Shown: positions 35,868 to 46,750, numbered from the stretch's first letter. The stretch: 64,000 bases of DNA from Panaeolus papilionaceus (GCA_015501605.1 JADNRZ010000014.1:124001-188000), one strand, 5' to 3'. Notes: generated by a model not told the origin, from the sequence alone. Numbers and translations: made by a program.

Positions 35868-38800
35868 TTAATTTAAACAGTCCTCCGTATACCGTCCGAC
35901 ATGCGAGTCCCTATGGAAGTTTTGTTTGTTCAGGTCCACAAAGTCAACCCACACAGAAGGTCCCAAACGGAGAGTTCCTGTGGCAACAGGCTCTCGTCTG
36001 ACCTCAGGTTCAAGAGTTCCGTTGCAAAAATCCGGTGCGAGACCCGGGCCATGAGATATCGGCGGAAAAGGGTCCTCGTAGATTTTAACCGAAACTTCGA
36101 AACCAGGCTTAAAGAATGATGGTGGATTGTCGTTGTCGAAAGGTTGCATTGCACGCTCGTAGAGGTCCATGTAGAGCAGCAACGACCCGTTTGCCAACTG
36201 CTCTTCCGGTAGCGCATTGTTGAGGTCCAGCGATATCTTTTCTGCAGTCAGCTGGGCATTTGGCGCTTTGAGTAGCATGTGGTCGATGTGGGGGTCCTGA
36301 GATGTTCCATAAAGATAAAATGGACAATATGGATGCGGGTAATCAGGATCCCTCCAGCGCGAAAGCAGTGACCTTTGCTTGATGATTTCCACCTCAACTA
36401 AGCAACAGCATGTCAGATTTGTGCCTCTAATTTGGACAGGGTTAAGTATGCTGTCTCGTCGAAAGGTCTGACTAAGACGTTTACCTGTGGTAAATGTATC
36501 CCGTTAGTTGCTTTGACTCCATGATGTTTTCCAAAGTTTGCTTCTCCACGAAAAATGTGAACACTTCCTCGGGGAACAACATTTTGGCATTCAGATAAAG
36601 ATTCCATGCGTTGTTAGAGTTGATCGAAGGTTTGACCCTGAGGATTAGCTGTTGTCGTCCGTTCGCTTTGTAGAATAGAGGGCAATAGACGAGGTAGACT
36701 GGCTCGGTTCCATGCAAGATAAACATGTGTCCCTGCGGGGTGATTGAATTTCGAGCTACAACTTGCTGATTATTTTTTTTCGTTTTGTAAACCACAACAG
36801 TACATAACGAGCGGAAAACATACCTTCATTTCCTGTTCCAAGGTTTGGCGGAATATTTCAGTGACCTGCCCAGTTAAGTCTGCGGCTGCCTGGAAGGGTG
36901 ACATGACGACGTTTCTGAGCACAAATAAGTCTTGGGACGAGTCAATTTCGAGACCCAAACGCTTCTTGAACGAGGCCAGGCATCGGCCATACTCCTTATG
37001 CGAAAACACAGTAGAGGTGATAAAGATGGGTATATCATGGGGCCGTTTACCCACACCAGTGACGGAAAGCCTGTCAAAGATGCACTTGTTCAAGTAATTT
37101 GCCTCTTCCACGTCGGTGTTGAGTGTAAAATCCTGGCCATTGTCACCTCCAAGGCGGAAGCTGCATGCAAAGGTGTTTATGTTCAGGTCGGATCCTAAAG
37201 CCAGTAACTCGTCCAGCGCGTTTGGATCGGCGTCCTCGATGATGTCTTTGTTGCTTCGTCCTAATATTTTCTGGCGGATGAAAAGTTTCTCTTTTTCTAC
37301 CTCTTTTTGATCTGGTTCGGATAGGAGCTTGTTTAGTGGAACAACGATGTATGGGGTAGTTGCATCGGATATAGTGGCCCAATGAGCTGATATCTGGCGG
37401 AGTTTCGGCGTAAGTTCATTCATCACTACACCAAATTAAGAGCATTTACTCGAGCGCAACTAAATCGGACTTCGCCCAGCAAGCTTCCGTGACCGAGTTT
37501 GTGCAGTCCGACGACTGAATGATGAAGATACACGGCTGCCGCTGCTGCTCCTGGTTTACTGTGGTTAAAGGGTGAATAAGTTGTGCGAGGGGAAGCATCG
37601 CAATTTTCATACCTTCCCTCGACGCCGTATACGCCAATACTCTCCCCATTCTGGCCTTGGTTGATATAAGGAGCTGTCCAGGTGAGCAGATATCGCAAAC
37701 GACCATCTTTATAGCACTACAGAATAAAACCTCAATTTCCTTCAACGCCACGAAGAAGGGGGACTCAAACCAATCCACCCGCAGGATAGGGGCAGTAACC
37801 GCTTTTGTGGGGATCAATGGTGATAGAGTCGGCCTGTGAAAGTAGCTTGATTTGTTTCAAGGTGTGATTCTTGAGTGAGAGAGAAGGAGCGTAGAGGTGC
37901 GATGGGAACCTCGGATGGAGGGGTAAAGGGGGTGTCTGTGGAGCTTGCCGATGAGGTTCTTCGCGAATCATGGAGGCAAAGTACCCTCCCCAAGCAGCAT
38001 CTGAACACCAAGGACAGTCAGCTTCTTGTCCAAGGATTAGAACAGCAGGAAATTCATGCCAGCATGGATAAGGAACGTCATTCCTTTCTGCTCATATTCC
38101 ATTCGCAGCGCCACAATTTCGTCCAAGGGGTCAACCGCACCTTCTTCAGTAGAGCCAATGATCGCGACTATAGCGTAAATTGCCTGCTGATTTTGGTATC
38201 GCTCCTCAATGAATGACCGTAGAGCTGCTTTATCCATCCTGGCATCTTCATCGACGGGTACATCTACAACGTTTGAAGCGCCAATTCCTGCTAGGGCTAT
38301 AACGCAGGTAAAATTCCCTAAGAAAACGGCAAGTTAGGACTTAATAGCAACTCACCTGCCCCCTTCAGCCAAGAATAATGCTTGGTACTGGTTATTAAAT
38401 ATTGCGTAGGTTTCTCAATTCCCCATCGCTGCTCCACTACATCCTTTCCAGTCGTTTGGATAATGTACGGTCTTACGGAGTCCTCCAGAAATTTAGAGCT
38501 GATGCCAAAGTCCTTGTTCAACCGGTCGGGGATATCAAGGATGTCGACAGACCGCAGATTCAGGAGCTCCCAAGTACTGAGTTCGCTGAACAGGTAGTCT
38601 TCCACGGTACTGCACTTTCGGATCCGAAATCTATCGGAAAGGAAAGACAGCTCCTTTTCGTCCATCATTGCCTCACGAAGGGCGAGAGGGTAGAATTTGA
38701 GATTACGGGCTGTTGGCCCCAGTAAAGCTCCGTCTTATTGAGGTCGGCATAACTGCTTACCTGCCCTGTTGATAAATGTGAATTGTCAGATAAAATGCGA

Positions 38801-39429
38801 GGAGTGCTAAATAAAACATACCAAATCGATTCAAGGTTTGCCACAGTCCCGTCGCAAGTTAGATGACCCCAGGGCTTCACGGAATTGCTGAGGGGATAAC
38901 CCAGCATCTCGCACATTTGGAACCCCACATCTAATTCCAATAGGGTCGTGATGGGACTTGCCTCGAAAGCGACGTTGTTAGGGTTAAACAACATTGCAGA
39001 GAGCCAGCCCAAGATTGAGGGTAGGCTGCTTTCGAAGGACATATGACCAGCATATCGGGTAGAATAGATTGGGATCGAGTTCTCATTTAACATATCGGAG
39101 AGACGGGTGAATTCACGACGAAGGTGATCAACTGCTCTCTTATAAGTCGGCGACTCTTTGATTTCGTTGGTAATGAATATCTAAAAAGCCAATAGGTTTT
39201 TAAGCAAACGGTGTTCTTCAACGGCAGTTGGATCACAACCTACCCCATCCTCTGGGTGGTATGCCTTGCGTGCTTCTGCGTGGCTATTGACGATATAAGC
39301 GAAGAGGTCCTTCAGCAATGTCGCATTTCCTGCCTGTGACCCAAGAAACCATGAGGACACGGCTTCGTGAAGGACGGGAGACAAATTGAAGTCGTTAGAG
39401 GACGATCGATCTTCCATGATATTGGTCAT
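35868..39429 (-). CDS. Group II PLP-dependent decarboxylase with C-terminal extension (aromatic/tyrosine decarboxylase-like)
   Basis: Pyridoxal-phosphate enzyme of the aromatic L-amino-acid decarboxylase group. Exons read: 39429-39244, 39180-38822, 38765-38761 (5 nt), 38709-38356, 38317-38060, 38000-37771, 37716-37613, 37558-37450, 37393-36824, 36765 to about 36485, and about 36395-35868. Family blocks in order: PIYSTRYAGHMSFESSLPSI, WGHLTCDGTVANLESIW joined through the micro-exon to AARNLKFYPLALREAM, TSTKHYSWLKGAGN, IGSTEEGAVDPLDE, HADAAWGGYFASM, ITIDPHKSGYCPYPAGGL with the PLP lysine in DPHKSG, and KPGAAAAAVYLHHSVVGLH. About 400 residues follow the catalytic part, longer than in animal enzymes. 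A Psilocybe cubensis non-canonical decarboxylase with an added C-terminal domain is known, and this may be the same type. One intron is read as GC-AG (38001-38059). The junction near 36395-36490 has a one-base phase conflict I could not resolve. Confidence 0.75.
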
Positions 39430-40135
39430 TCAGAACTCGGGGAGAAAAGTAGTGCTTTTATACCTGCCGATAAGTTTTCAAATCGTCAGATAGAAGTCTC
39501 GGATTTATATGTAAGCTGGAACGTACTTGTGAGACTGATATATTGGGTGAGCCCCTGGCCATCTTCCGCTGAAACTGGCTTGAGTCTTGAGATACAAAAA
39601 TTAGAGGCCCGTGGAGCAGGGTGTTTTCCCGGGTTCTGTCTGGCCTCTTGAGGCTTGCCAGTCGACATACATCGCTTGAACCTTCAGTTCAATGTCTTGT
39701 TTGAAAAAATAATGTGGTTCATATACCCAGATTCGAGTTCGGAGAGTCAACACGCGTCGTCGGAGTAGATAATGATCGTCATCAACCGAGACAGTCCGGT
39801 GAAAGATACTTCCGGAAGGCAGTTCAGTACGTCTAGTTGTGAGTACAATTAATATCCTTACTTTGGATTATTACCGAGTCCCTTTTGGAGTTAAGAAGGG
39901 GTCAACATACCTCGGTTGATCGATGGAGACATATGTCGTCTATACACGGTGACTGAACATTGAAAAGCTTCCCAGATGTTCGCACTGGACAAATCACAGA
40001 ATGCAAAACGTGAGTTTTAGTGAGAAAAATGGCAGAGAAGAAAACGCCGTCCATTTCAAACGTCCTCGTATTAGTGGTATTAGTGTAAGATGTCGATGGT
40101 TAACTTGTAATGATATGCTTGAAATCAAAAAAGGT
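39430..40135. other. Intergenic, no gene seen
   Basis: About 700 bases upstream of the decarboxylase, up to the tRNA-Ala. Short frames only. An upstream non-coding or short coding exon of the decarboxylase could lie around 39500-39670, but I could not support one. Confidence 0.35.
39456..39462 (-). promoter_or_regulatory. TATA-like box before the PLP decarboxylase
   Basis: On the minus strand the sequence TATAAAAGC lies about 27-33 bases before the proposed ATG at 39429. If it is used, either the leader is extremely short or translation starts further in. It is also possible that the true transcript starts upstream and this match is chance. Confidence 0.35.
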
Positions 40136-40221
40136 TGGACGCATTGGGAATTGAACCCAACACCTCTCGCAAACCAAGTTCAATGCTAAGCGAGCGTGAT
40201 AACCAACTACACCATGCGCCC
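40136..40221 (-). tRNA. tRNA-Ala(AGC) with a 12-nt intron
   Basis: The minus strand gives acceptor GGGCGCA paired with TGCGTCC (one G-T pair), discriminator A, anticodon stem CTCGC/GCGAG and loop TTAGCA-T with anticodon AGC. An insert of 12 bases interrupts the loop after the base 3' of the anticodon. The T arm is TTGGG-TTCAATT-CCCAA. The spliced length is 74. A T-run follows (plus-strand AAAAAA near 40128). Confidence 0.92.
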
Positions 40222-40568
40222 TGTAACGGTTTTTAGGGAACGTGGAATTGTGGGCCCTAATAGGTTTTCTCCGTCCACAGTATGCATCATCGTAGTTACT
40301 TAGCATGGCGCAATTCAACATTCGTTCTAATCATGAGTGGTGGTTATTATTAACTATAGTGAACTAATCGTAATAACGTAAGTAGTCTGTCTAAAAGCGG
40401 ATTAAGATAGCAAGCATTAGGGCATGGTATGTGCCATGGGCTCGTCGGCAGACGCATGGTGGTACAGATAGCAAGCCAAACCACCATATAGATAGGTGCA
40501 TTTTAGGATACCCAATCACCTCCTCGTAAAATCACCTCCGACTCAACGTGATAACGAGTCATAAGCGG
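40222..40568. other. Intergenic, 3' side of HSP60
   Basis: About 350 bases between the 5' end of the tRNA-Ala and the HSP60 stop codon. No gene or repeat is seen. Confidence 0.4.
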
Positions 40569-42538
40569 TTAGAAGCCGCCCATTCCTCCCATTCCGCCCA
40601 TACCACCCATGCCTCCCATACCACCAGCGGGCTTGTCCTCCTCGGGAGCGTCAACAATGCATGCCTCACTTGTGGTCAACAAGCTGGCAACACCGCTGGC
40701 ATCGACGAGGGCAGTTCTGACAACCTTGAGAGGGTCGACGATTCCAGCCTTGATCATGTCGACGTATTCGCCCTTCGAGGCGTCATAACCCCATGAGAAT
40801 TGTTCGGGGCTGCCGTACTGCTTGAGGAGAGTACCGACGATGACAGAGGCTTCCTCACCAGCGTTGGAGAGAATGGCGCGGGATGGTGCGGTTAAAGCAC
40901 GGCGGATGATGGCAACACCGAGCTCCTGGTCAAAGTTGGAAGTAGAAATGGGCTTGACATCAGGTGCAACGGGTGATGAGGAAGAGCCACTTCCAGGGGA
41001 CGTGGTAGCAAGCTGAAGAGAAGCCTTAAGCAGGGCGATACCACCACCGGGAAGGATACCCTCCTCGACGGCCGCGCGGGTGGCGTTCAAAGCATCGTCG
41101 TAACGGTCCTTCTTCTCTCCAACCTCAACCTCGGAGCTACCTCCAACCTTGATAACGGCAACACCTCCGCTGAGCTTGGCAAGACGTTCGTGGAGCTTGG
41201 TCTTGTCGAACTCCGAGGTGGTGGGGTCGCTGAGAACAGCGCGAATCTGCTCGCAACGGGCTTGGATGGCATCCTTGGAGCCATCACCGTTCAAAACAAT
41301 AGTGTCGTCCTTGGTAATGGTAATTGAGCCGGTGGAGCCGAGCATGTCAGCGGTGGCACGCTCGAGCTTGATGTCGAGCTCATCAGTGAAGACGGTTCCA
41401 CCAGTAAGGATGGCAAGGTCACCAAGGATGGACTTGCGGTTGTCACCGAAGCCAGGAGCCTTGACAGCAGCGACCTGGAGCTGACCACGGAGCTTGTTGA
41501 GAATGCAGGCAGCGAGAGCCTCACCGTCAATATCCTCAGCAATGATGACAAGAGGACGACGGGCTTGGGCAGCAGCCTCAAGTGAAGGGAGAATATCCTG
41601 CAGAGCTGAAATCTTCTTCTCACTGAGCAGAACGTATGGCTTCTCGAATTCGACCTTCTGAGTCTTGACGTCGGTGATGAAATAGGGTGAAATATAACCA
41701 CGGTCAAAACGCATTCCTTCCGTAATTTCAATCTCGTCCTCGATGGTACGACCCTCCTTCACGGTGATAACACCCTCCTTGCCAACCTTCTCCATAGCTT
41801 GAGCAATAAGGTTACCAACGTGCGTGTCGCCGTTGGCTGATATGGTGGCTACTTGGGCGATCTCAGCAGTGGTGGTAATGGTCTTTGTATTGGCGGAAAG
41901 GAACTCGACGACCCTGTCAACAGCTGCTTGAGATCCCCGACGAAGGTCCATGGGGTTGCAACCAGCGGCGACGTTCTTGACACCTTCCGAGTAGATAGCA
42001 CGAGTGAGAACGGTAGCGGTTGTTGTACCGTCACCGGCAATTTCGTTGGTCTTGGAAGCAACATCCTGTACGAGACTAATGCCAGACAGGTTAGGGTGCG
42101 AACTTACCCGAGACGCGTTGCAAAAACTTACCGAGCACCAAGGTTTTCGAACTTATCCTTCAATGTGATGGACTTGGCAACGGTAACACCATCTTGTAAT
42201 CCATTAGACTAATTTCCGGAAGAGAGTCAAGTAACGTAGACATACCTTTTGTAATTTTAGGTCCACCGAAGGACTGCTCAATGATGACGTTGCGACCTAA
42301 ACGCGTGACAAATACGTGAATATGAATACATTCACTTCTAATAGTCCCTCTACATACCTTTAGGGCCTAGCGTTACACTAACGGCGTTGGCAAGAATGTC
42401 AACACCCTTGAGAATGCCTGCTCTTCCCTCATTCGAGAACTTAATCTCCTTGTGGGCACCGCGCGCGAGGATTGGCTTGGCCGACTTTGTGGCAGCGCGA
42501 CGAATTGAAGAGGAAGATGTTGAGGACAAACGATGCAT
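40569..42538 (-). CDS. HSP60: Mitochondrial chaperonin HSP60
   Basis: ATP-driven chaperonin that folds proteins in the mitochondrial matrix, partnered with HSP10. Five exons: 42538-42358, 42296-42246, 42192-42132, 42075-40569 for the long last exon; the small exons carry [16 protein letters not shown] and [20 protein letters not shown]. The start [20 protein letters not shown] is a basic, Ser-rich presequence for matrix import. Conserved blocks: [91 protein letters not shown], and the C-terminal repeat of Gly-Gly-Met that closes the equatorial cavity. The length is normal for the family. Three introns sit within the first 140 codons, with none in the rest. The promoter shows a TATA box and a heat-shock-element-like array. 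Confidence 0.96.
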
Positions 42539-42631
42539 CGTTGGGCTTTTGAGGAGGAGTTGGAGGTATGAGAGAAACAGAAAGAAGAAAAAAGAGAGCA
42601 GAGGTAAACTTTTGAAATTTCGTGTGAAACC

Positions 42632-42638
42632 TTTTATA
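42632..42638 (-). promoter_or_regulatory. TATA box of HSP60
   Basis: The minus strand reads GCTATAAAAGG, about 95-100 bases before the HSP60 ATG. This is a good TATA position for an inducible gene with a leader of roughly 60-70 bases. Confidence 0.6.
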
Positions 42639-42650
42639 GCCCAACTCTGC

Positions 42651-42673
42651 GAAATCCTACGAAACCTCTAGAA
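42651..42673 (-). promoter_or_regulatory. Heat-shock-element-like array upstream of HSP60
   Basis: Three GAA units begin at 42651, 42661 and 42671 on the plus strand, exactly 10 bases apart. Between them, in the positions where inverted TTC units are expected, stand the imperfect CCT and CTC. This fits alternating 5-bp HSF1 sites with two degenerate units, just upstream of the TATA box. Heat or stress induction is inferred, in line with HSP60 genes elsewhere. Confidence 0.5.
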
Positions 42674-43139
42674 CTTGGTGGCACGTGGCTGCCCAAAACT
42701 CACACGTGACTGCCGTCCCCAGGTTCCGATCCGAATTCAACCCCAAGATTCTTATTTCTCGGCTTTGATGAGCTTCGATGTCGAAATAAAGACGTTGGCA
42801 AAAGTCTAAATTATTCTTGACTTCTCCGTCATCGGAAAGGGATAAGTATAACATCTCTCGGATCCGAGTCTCAGGGAAAATGGATTGCAGTGAGAGAGGT
42901 ATTAAAATGTATGTAAATTAAGTGAAATACTATTTTCTCGTGATTTTGTGCATTGCGGCACCGTAACCAAAGTATAAAAGCGGTACCTGAGTAAGATACA
43001 GCCAACTTGACAAAACCACACCTATAAAGTCATCAAGTATTCCTTAAGCGCTGGTATGACCTTCGTCGGAAGTGAGGGGAAATAGCCAAAATCGACCAAA
43101 TCGCGCGAGGAAGCGACTTGCTGTGAAGCACAATCGGAT

Positions 43140-43556
43140 GAGATTCCAACACACGTGAAAGCGCTAAGCGCGACACGTGAACGACGATGGCAGAAGACTA
43201 AACTTCGCGCTGCCATCGTGTTGGGAACCTGAGCGTTGGGGGCAACGAGAGTCTGAAAAGCAGACCCTCGAGCCAATGCCAACACTAGAAGGGAGTAGGT
43301 GGGAGGGTCGCAAAAAACACAGAGAGCGCGACGCCGAACGGTAGCAGCAAGACTGATAGGATGCCCACTGCAGAGATGGCAGTGGTTTGAGAGAGAGAGA
43401 TGAAAAAACCCAAAGAGAATTCGCGAGCCATCGATAAGAAAGAAGGCTCGACGAGACGTGATAAATTGCGAAGCTAACTAGGATGAAGGATTTCCCAAAT
43501 CGCGCGCCTTTTTTATCCTCTGATGAGCGGGCCTTGCGGCCCGTCTCATCGTCAAA
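43140..43556 (+). repeat. Hairpin-ended repeat, right-hand part of a copy
   Basis: This shares blocks in the same order and orientation with the copy around 61750-62885. Shared blocks are: acctgagcg-tgggggcaa; gagccaatgccaac followed by a short tail and gaagggagtaggtgggaggg; ctgca-gat-ggcagtggt; cgcgagcc-atcgata; and aggctcgacgaga. It ends at a palindromic hairpin at 43522-43550. No protein is encoded that I recognise. Confidence 0.6.
43522..43550. repeat. Conserved palindromic hairpin (copy 1)
   Basis: GATGAGCGGGCC, loop TTGC, then GGCCCGTCTCATC: a near-perfect hairpin with one bulge. It is followed by GTCAA. The same structure with paired base changes recurs at 43699-43727 and 62857-62885. 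Confidence 0.7.
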
Positions 43557-43733
43557 CGTTAGCTCGCTCTGATTATATATAGCTCCATACACTAGGAGCG
43601 ACCACCCTCTGTGAGCTCTCCTCTCTCTCTGGTTTCCCCACAGCCGACTCGTAACTCTTATACAAAGATTCTCTCTCAGGCTAGTGTGCTGCACCCCAGA
43701 TAAGCGTACCTTACGGTCCGGCCCATCGTCAAA
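43557..43733 (-). repeat. Hairpin-ended repeat, opposite-end fragment in reverse orientation
   Basis: Read on the minus strand, this piece has TATAAGAGTTACGAGT and, further in, GGAGAGCTC. The same pieces occur near 52905-52970 downstream of a tRNA-Ala. Its outer edge is the hairpin copy at 43699-43727. This suggests that both ends of the element family carry the hairpin as a terminal inverted repeat beginning TTGACGATGGG. Confidence 0.45.
43699..43727. repeat. Conserved palindromic hairpin (copy 2, decayed)
   Basis: GATAAGCGTACCTTACGG then TCCGGCCCATC, followed by GTCAA. The layout matches the other two copies, but mismatches weaken the stem. Confidence 0.55.
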
Positions 43734-43801
43734 TCACTTCGGTCAGTTTGAAAAAAGTTCATAATTTCGGCTTCAAGTTGAAAGGATGTCAAAATGACAA
43801 G

Positions 43802-43870
43802 TGGACACATTGGGAATTAAACCCAACACTTCTTGCAAATTCTGGATGCTAAGCGAGCGTGATAACCAGT
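43802..43870 (-). pseudogene. tRNA-Ala(AGC) relic
   Basis: The minus strand keeps CTGGTTATCACGCTCGCTTAGC, then a diverged anticodon arm and TTGGG-TTTAATT-CCCAATGTGTCCA. The 5' acceptor strand and first half of the D arm are replaced by unrelated bases, and the anticodon stem no longer pairs fully (TTGCAAG in place of GCGAG). It is a truncated copy of the alanine tRNA found intact three times in this window. Confidence 0.75.
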
Positions 43871-43924
43871 TCCCCTTATAGCTTAAGCGCCGGCGATCAC
43901 ACATGTCTCAGTCACTGTTTGGGC

Positions 43925-44510
43925 GCCAGAAATGCGAGTTACGGGTGCGCTCAAAGAGAGGAAGGTGGGGGGAAAGAGTGCACTATTGCCCTTAGACGCT
44001 GGGAGACGTCAGGTTGAGGAGGCATTGGTACCCGGTCGCGACGATAAACCCAAAATCCAATAATAACGAGCCACCGGTAGGACAAGTTGTGTCTCGCGTT
44101 CTCTAAAACCTGGCAAGTGTGAATCAAGCCAAAGAAACGACGGAGGGTCGAAGAAGAAGCTTCCAACACAAAGCCGGGAGATACGTGCCAAGCCCTTTTG
44201 GTAGGAGGAAGACCATTGGATTGTAGTTATTGTTGAATACAAAGAGTCGATATCAGCACCAGAGAAGGGAGTAGGAGGGAGGGTTGTTGAACATTCGACT
44301 TGAGGGCATATAAGATTATATAAGAAGGCTTACAACCGGCAGTAGTGAAAACATGAGGGGAGAGCAACTGGCGAACCCATCGATGGGGTGGAAGACTCTA
44401 ATATAGTGGATGTATTGCGTCTCGACCAAGAGACAGAAGAGGCTGGGGGGATTGTCAAGTACCTATTTCTGGCGGTCCGGGCGGTCCGGCTCAGTGTCAA
44501 ACGTTCCCAT
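43925..44510 (+). repeat. Third, diverged copy of the hairpin-ended repeat
   Basis: This carries CGAGTTACGGGTGCG, CGGTCGCGACGATAAAC (compare CGGTCGCGACGAGAAAC at 53054), GGAGGGTCGAAGAAGAAG, AGAGAAGGGAGTAGG, GAACCCATCGAT and a decayed hairpin end near 44475-44505 (GCGGTCCGGCTC then GTCAAACGTT). The order agrees with the copy split by the KDZ element. Confidence 0.5.
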
Positions 44511-45322
44511 TTAACTTCTCAAGCTGGTGTGGTTTTCTCATTGCGGAGTGCCCCTGTCCATAGAATTTCTTGGAGCTATCTTTCACAGCTAACGATGGAG
44601 CAACAGACCCAGTTTAACCAAAATACTGCTTTGGATTTTTGTTTAGAACCAAATAGGATCACCACTGCTCCATAGCTTTTGAAAGCGGCATGCCAATCCC
44701 TGAGCAACAAGGTATAGGGAATTACTGTTTGGCCGCTCATGATTCCTCCAAAAATAAACGAAAATCAAAAGCATCACGTTGGGCAAACTGGGTCTATCGT
44801 TTCGTCGTTAGCTGTAACCCATGACTGTTTGTAAAATTAGATCAATAACTATTTATCCCAATGGTTCAATTTGCGACTATCATGGATAGATTCTACCGGG
44901 ATTCCAGCTCGCTTAGCTCCAACACAGCATATTTCAATTGTTGGGACTGTTATAATACAGGTTGAGCTGGGTATGCGTACTAGATGCGCAGCAGCAGGCA
45001 ACATGGGAGTTAGCTCACATGACAGGCAGTAGGCTGTGTTCGAGGAATGGCACTACATCTACCTGTGTAGTATGCGTCCCCATTGAGCAACATCGATCGA
45101 AGCAGCGGAGCATTCATCAATGCGGCAAGTTTGTAAACTCCTGGCATGTGTGTAAATTTATATTTAGATGCGCCAGATTACCAGAGCAGCTTCGAATGCA
45201 GTAAATAATCTCATAATAGTCAAAATACGGAGAATATCCGGAATCCCTCGCTGTCATTCAAGCTATATAAACGATATCTCGAATGCTATATGTACACCTA
45301 TCATTCTATACCCTGATATTCG
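44511..45322. other. Intergenic, no gene seen
   Basis: About 800 bases after the repeat island. It includes two stretches near 44590-44640 and 44690-44800 that resemble each other in opposite orientation (ATGGAGCAACAGACCCAGTT and AACTGGGTCTATCGTTTCGT), possibly an old inverted duplication. No gene is supported. Confidence 0.35.
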
Positions 45323-46120
45323 ATGGCAATTAAATCCGCTTCCAGCTTTGTCGTCGCCGCCGTGCTATCCTATGTGGTCATCACAAGTACTAAATACCTC
45401 CAGATCAACGCAACCGTTGGCCAGATCACTAATTAATCCCCTTTACCCCCTTCAGACGCTGCAGTGGTTACTGTTAACTGGGTGCAACCCCCCTTGGGAA
45501 TGGACCTCCTTCGACGACCTCACCCCCAAGGACGACGCCAAGTGGATATAGTTTTGACCGTCAGGGAACAACCATCGTTTCCGCCATTGGCCCTGCTGAA
45601 TCAGGACTTACCAAGTATGAGATCAAGTTTATTCAAAGCCGTGCTGTCGCCTATGGACCTGAGACAACTCAAACATTCATCTCCGAGCCGGTCACTGCAA
45701 TCTGCACGTCATTGCCATTTTCTGTACACTAAAGTCTGATACTCATACTCGTTCCGTCTAGACACCGTCGAACAAGGTTCAGGAAGTATTCTCCGGGAAT
45801 ACGGTGATCCGTATCACACCACTTTCGCAGGAGGAAGTTTCGACGTAATTGGGAGCAATTTTGATTGTACAGTCGACGACGAGAAAAAGATGGGCGTGTG
45901 CAAGGGAGCAAACTTGTACGCCGATGTGGCCGAGGTGGTCAGTGGGACTCAAACCGTCCTATCCACACGCACAGAGACTATGTCTACGACGTTCACAGGG
46001 ACGGTATACCCAATGGCAACACTCGGAACCCCCAGCGGAGCAAATAAGCGCTCGGTTCCTGCTGCATCTTTTATCATAACGATGGCTGCTGTGGTTTGTG
46101 GCGTTTGTATTGTTATTTGA
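45323..46120 (+). CDS. Probable GPI-anchored or tail-anchored surface protein, exon joins uncertain
   Basis: The ATG at 45323 starts a signal-peptide-like segment (MAIKSASSFVVAAVLSYVVI). The last exon, from about 45761 to 46120, reads DTVEQGSGSILREYGDPYHT, then FAGGSFDVIGSNFDCTV, a Thr/Ser-rich stretch (TVLSTRTETMSTTFTGTVYP), a basic site ANKRSVPA and a hydrophobic end ASFIITMAAVVCGVCIVI. This is the layout of a small GPI-anchored mushroom wall protein. A middle exon contains IVSAIGPAESGLTKYEIKFI. The joins between about 45375 and 45760 are not settled, because two frames look coding in the 45450-45545 interval. No enzymatic motif is visible. The function is unknown. Confidence 0.5.
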
Positions 46121-46750
46121 GCCAACCAAGCGTGCTTGTTCGCGTAATTTGTGACCCATTACATACCTATGCTACCCTGAAACTGCACCAGTTAATCGAG
46201 CCTTATCGTCACTTTGACACTCGAATGGAACGCACAGTGTTTAAACAAGCCGTGAACGATACGAAGCATCTATACGGAGTGACACCTCTGGGCCAGCAAA
46301 TTGACTAAAACGGTAGTTATCTCCAAATGCAGGACCCTGGTGGAAAGTTTGAGTGTCGGGACTTTTGCGGTTGCTTCTGTAAACTATGCAGCTCTTGATA
46401 ACATTATCATGGTTCTGAGCTTATGCGACTCACGAGCATGGAGGCACTATGCCTGGCTAAATATAGTTCAAGTCCTTCCAAGCAAACCCGCCGCGATTAG
46501 ATGCATGGCGCCACTCAATGGTCACACAGTTGCTGTCCCCGATGGTGACATGTTGATTCTCGAATGAATTGTATGTAACATTTCTTCTACTGTAGCTATT
46601 AAATAAAAATGTCCACTGGTCAACCACTAAATGAAAATGAATAAATAAAAGGGCATAAAACATCCATTTCGTGAGAACACGTAATCATTGCAAAGATTTA
46701 GTCGTAAAAGCAAGCCAAAGATGAGTGCAGAGTGATGAAATTAAAACCGA
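46121..46750. other. Intergenic, convergent 3' ends
   Basis: About 630 bases between two converging genes. Only short frames without motifs. Confidence 0.35.

Noticed and set aside
43164..43694. 176-codon minus-strand frame in the repeat island
   Set aside because: It runs across two repeat fragments in opposite orientation and two hairpins; no motif. Chance frame.
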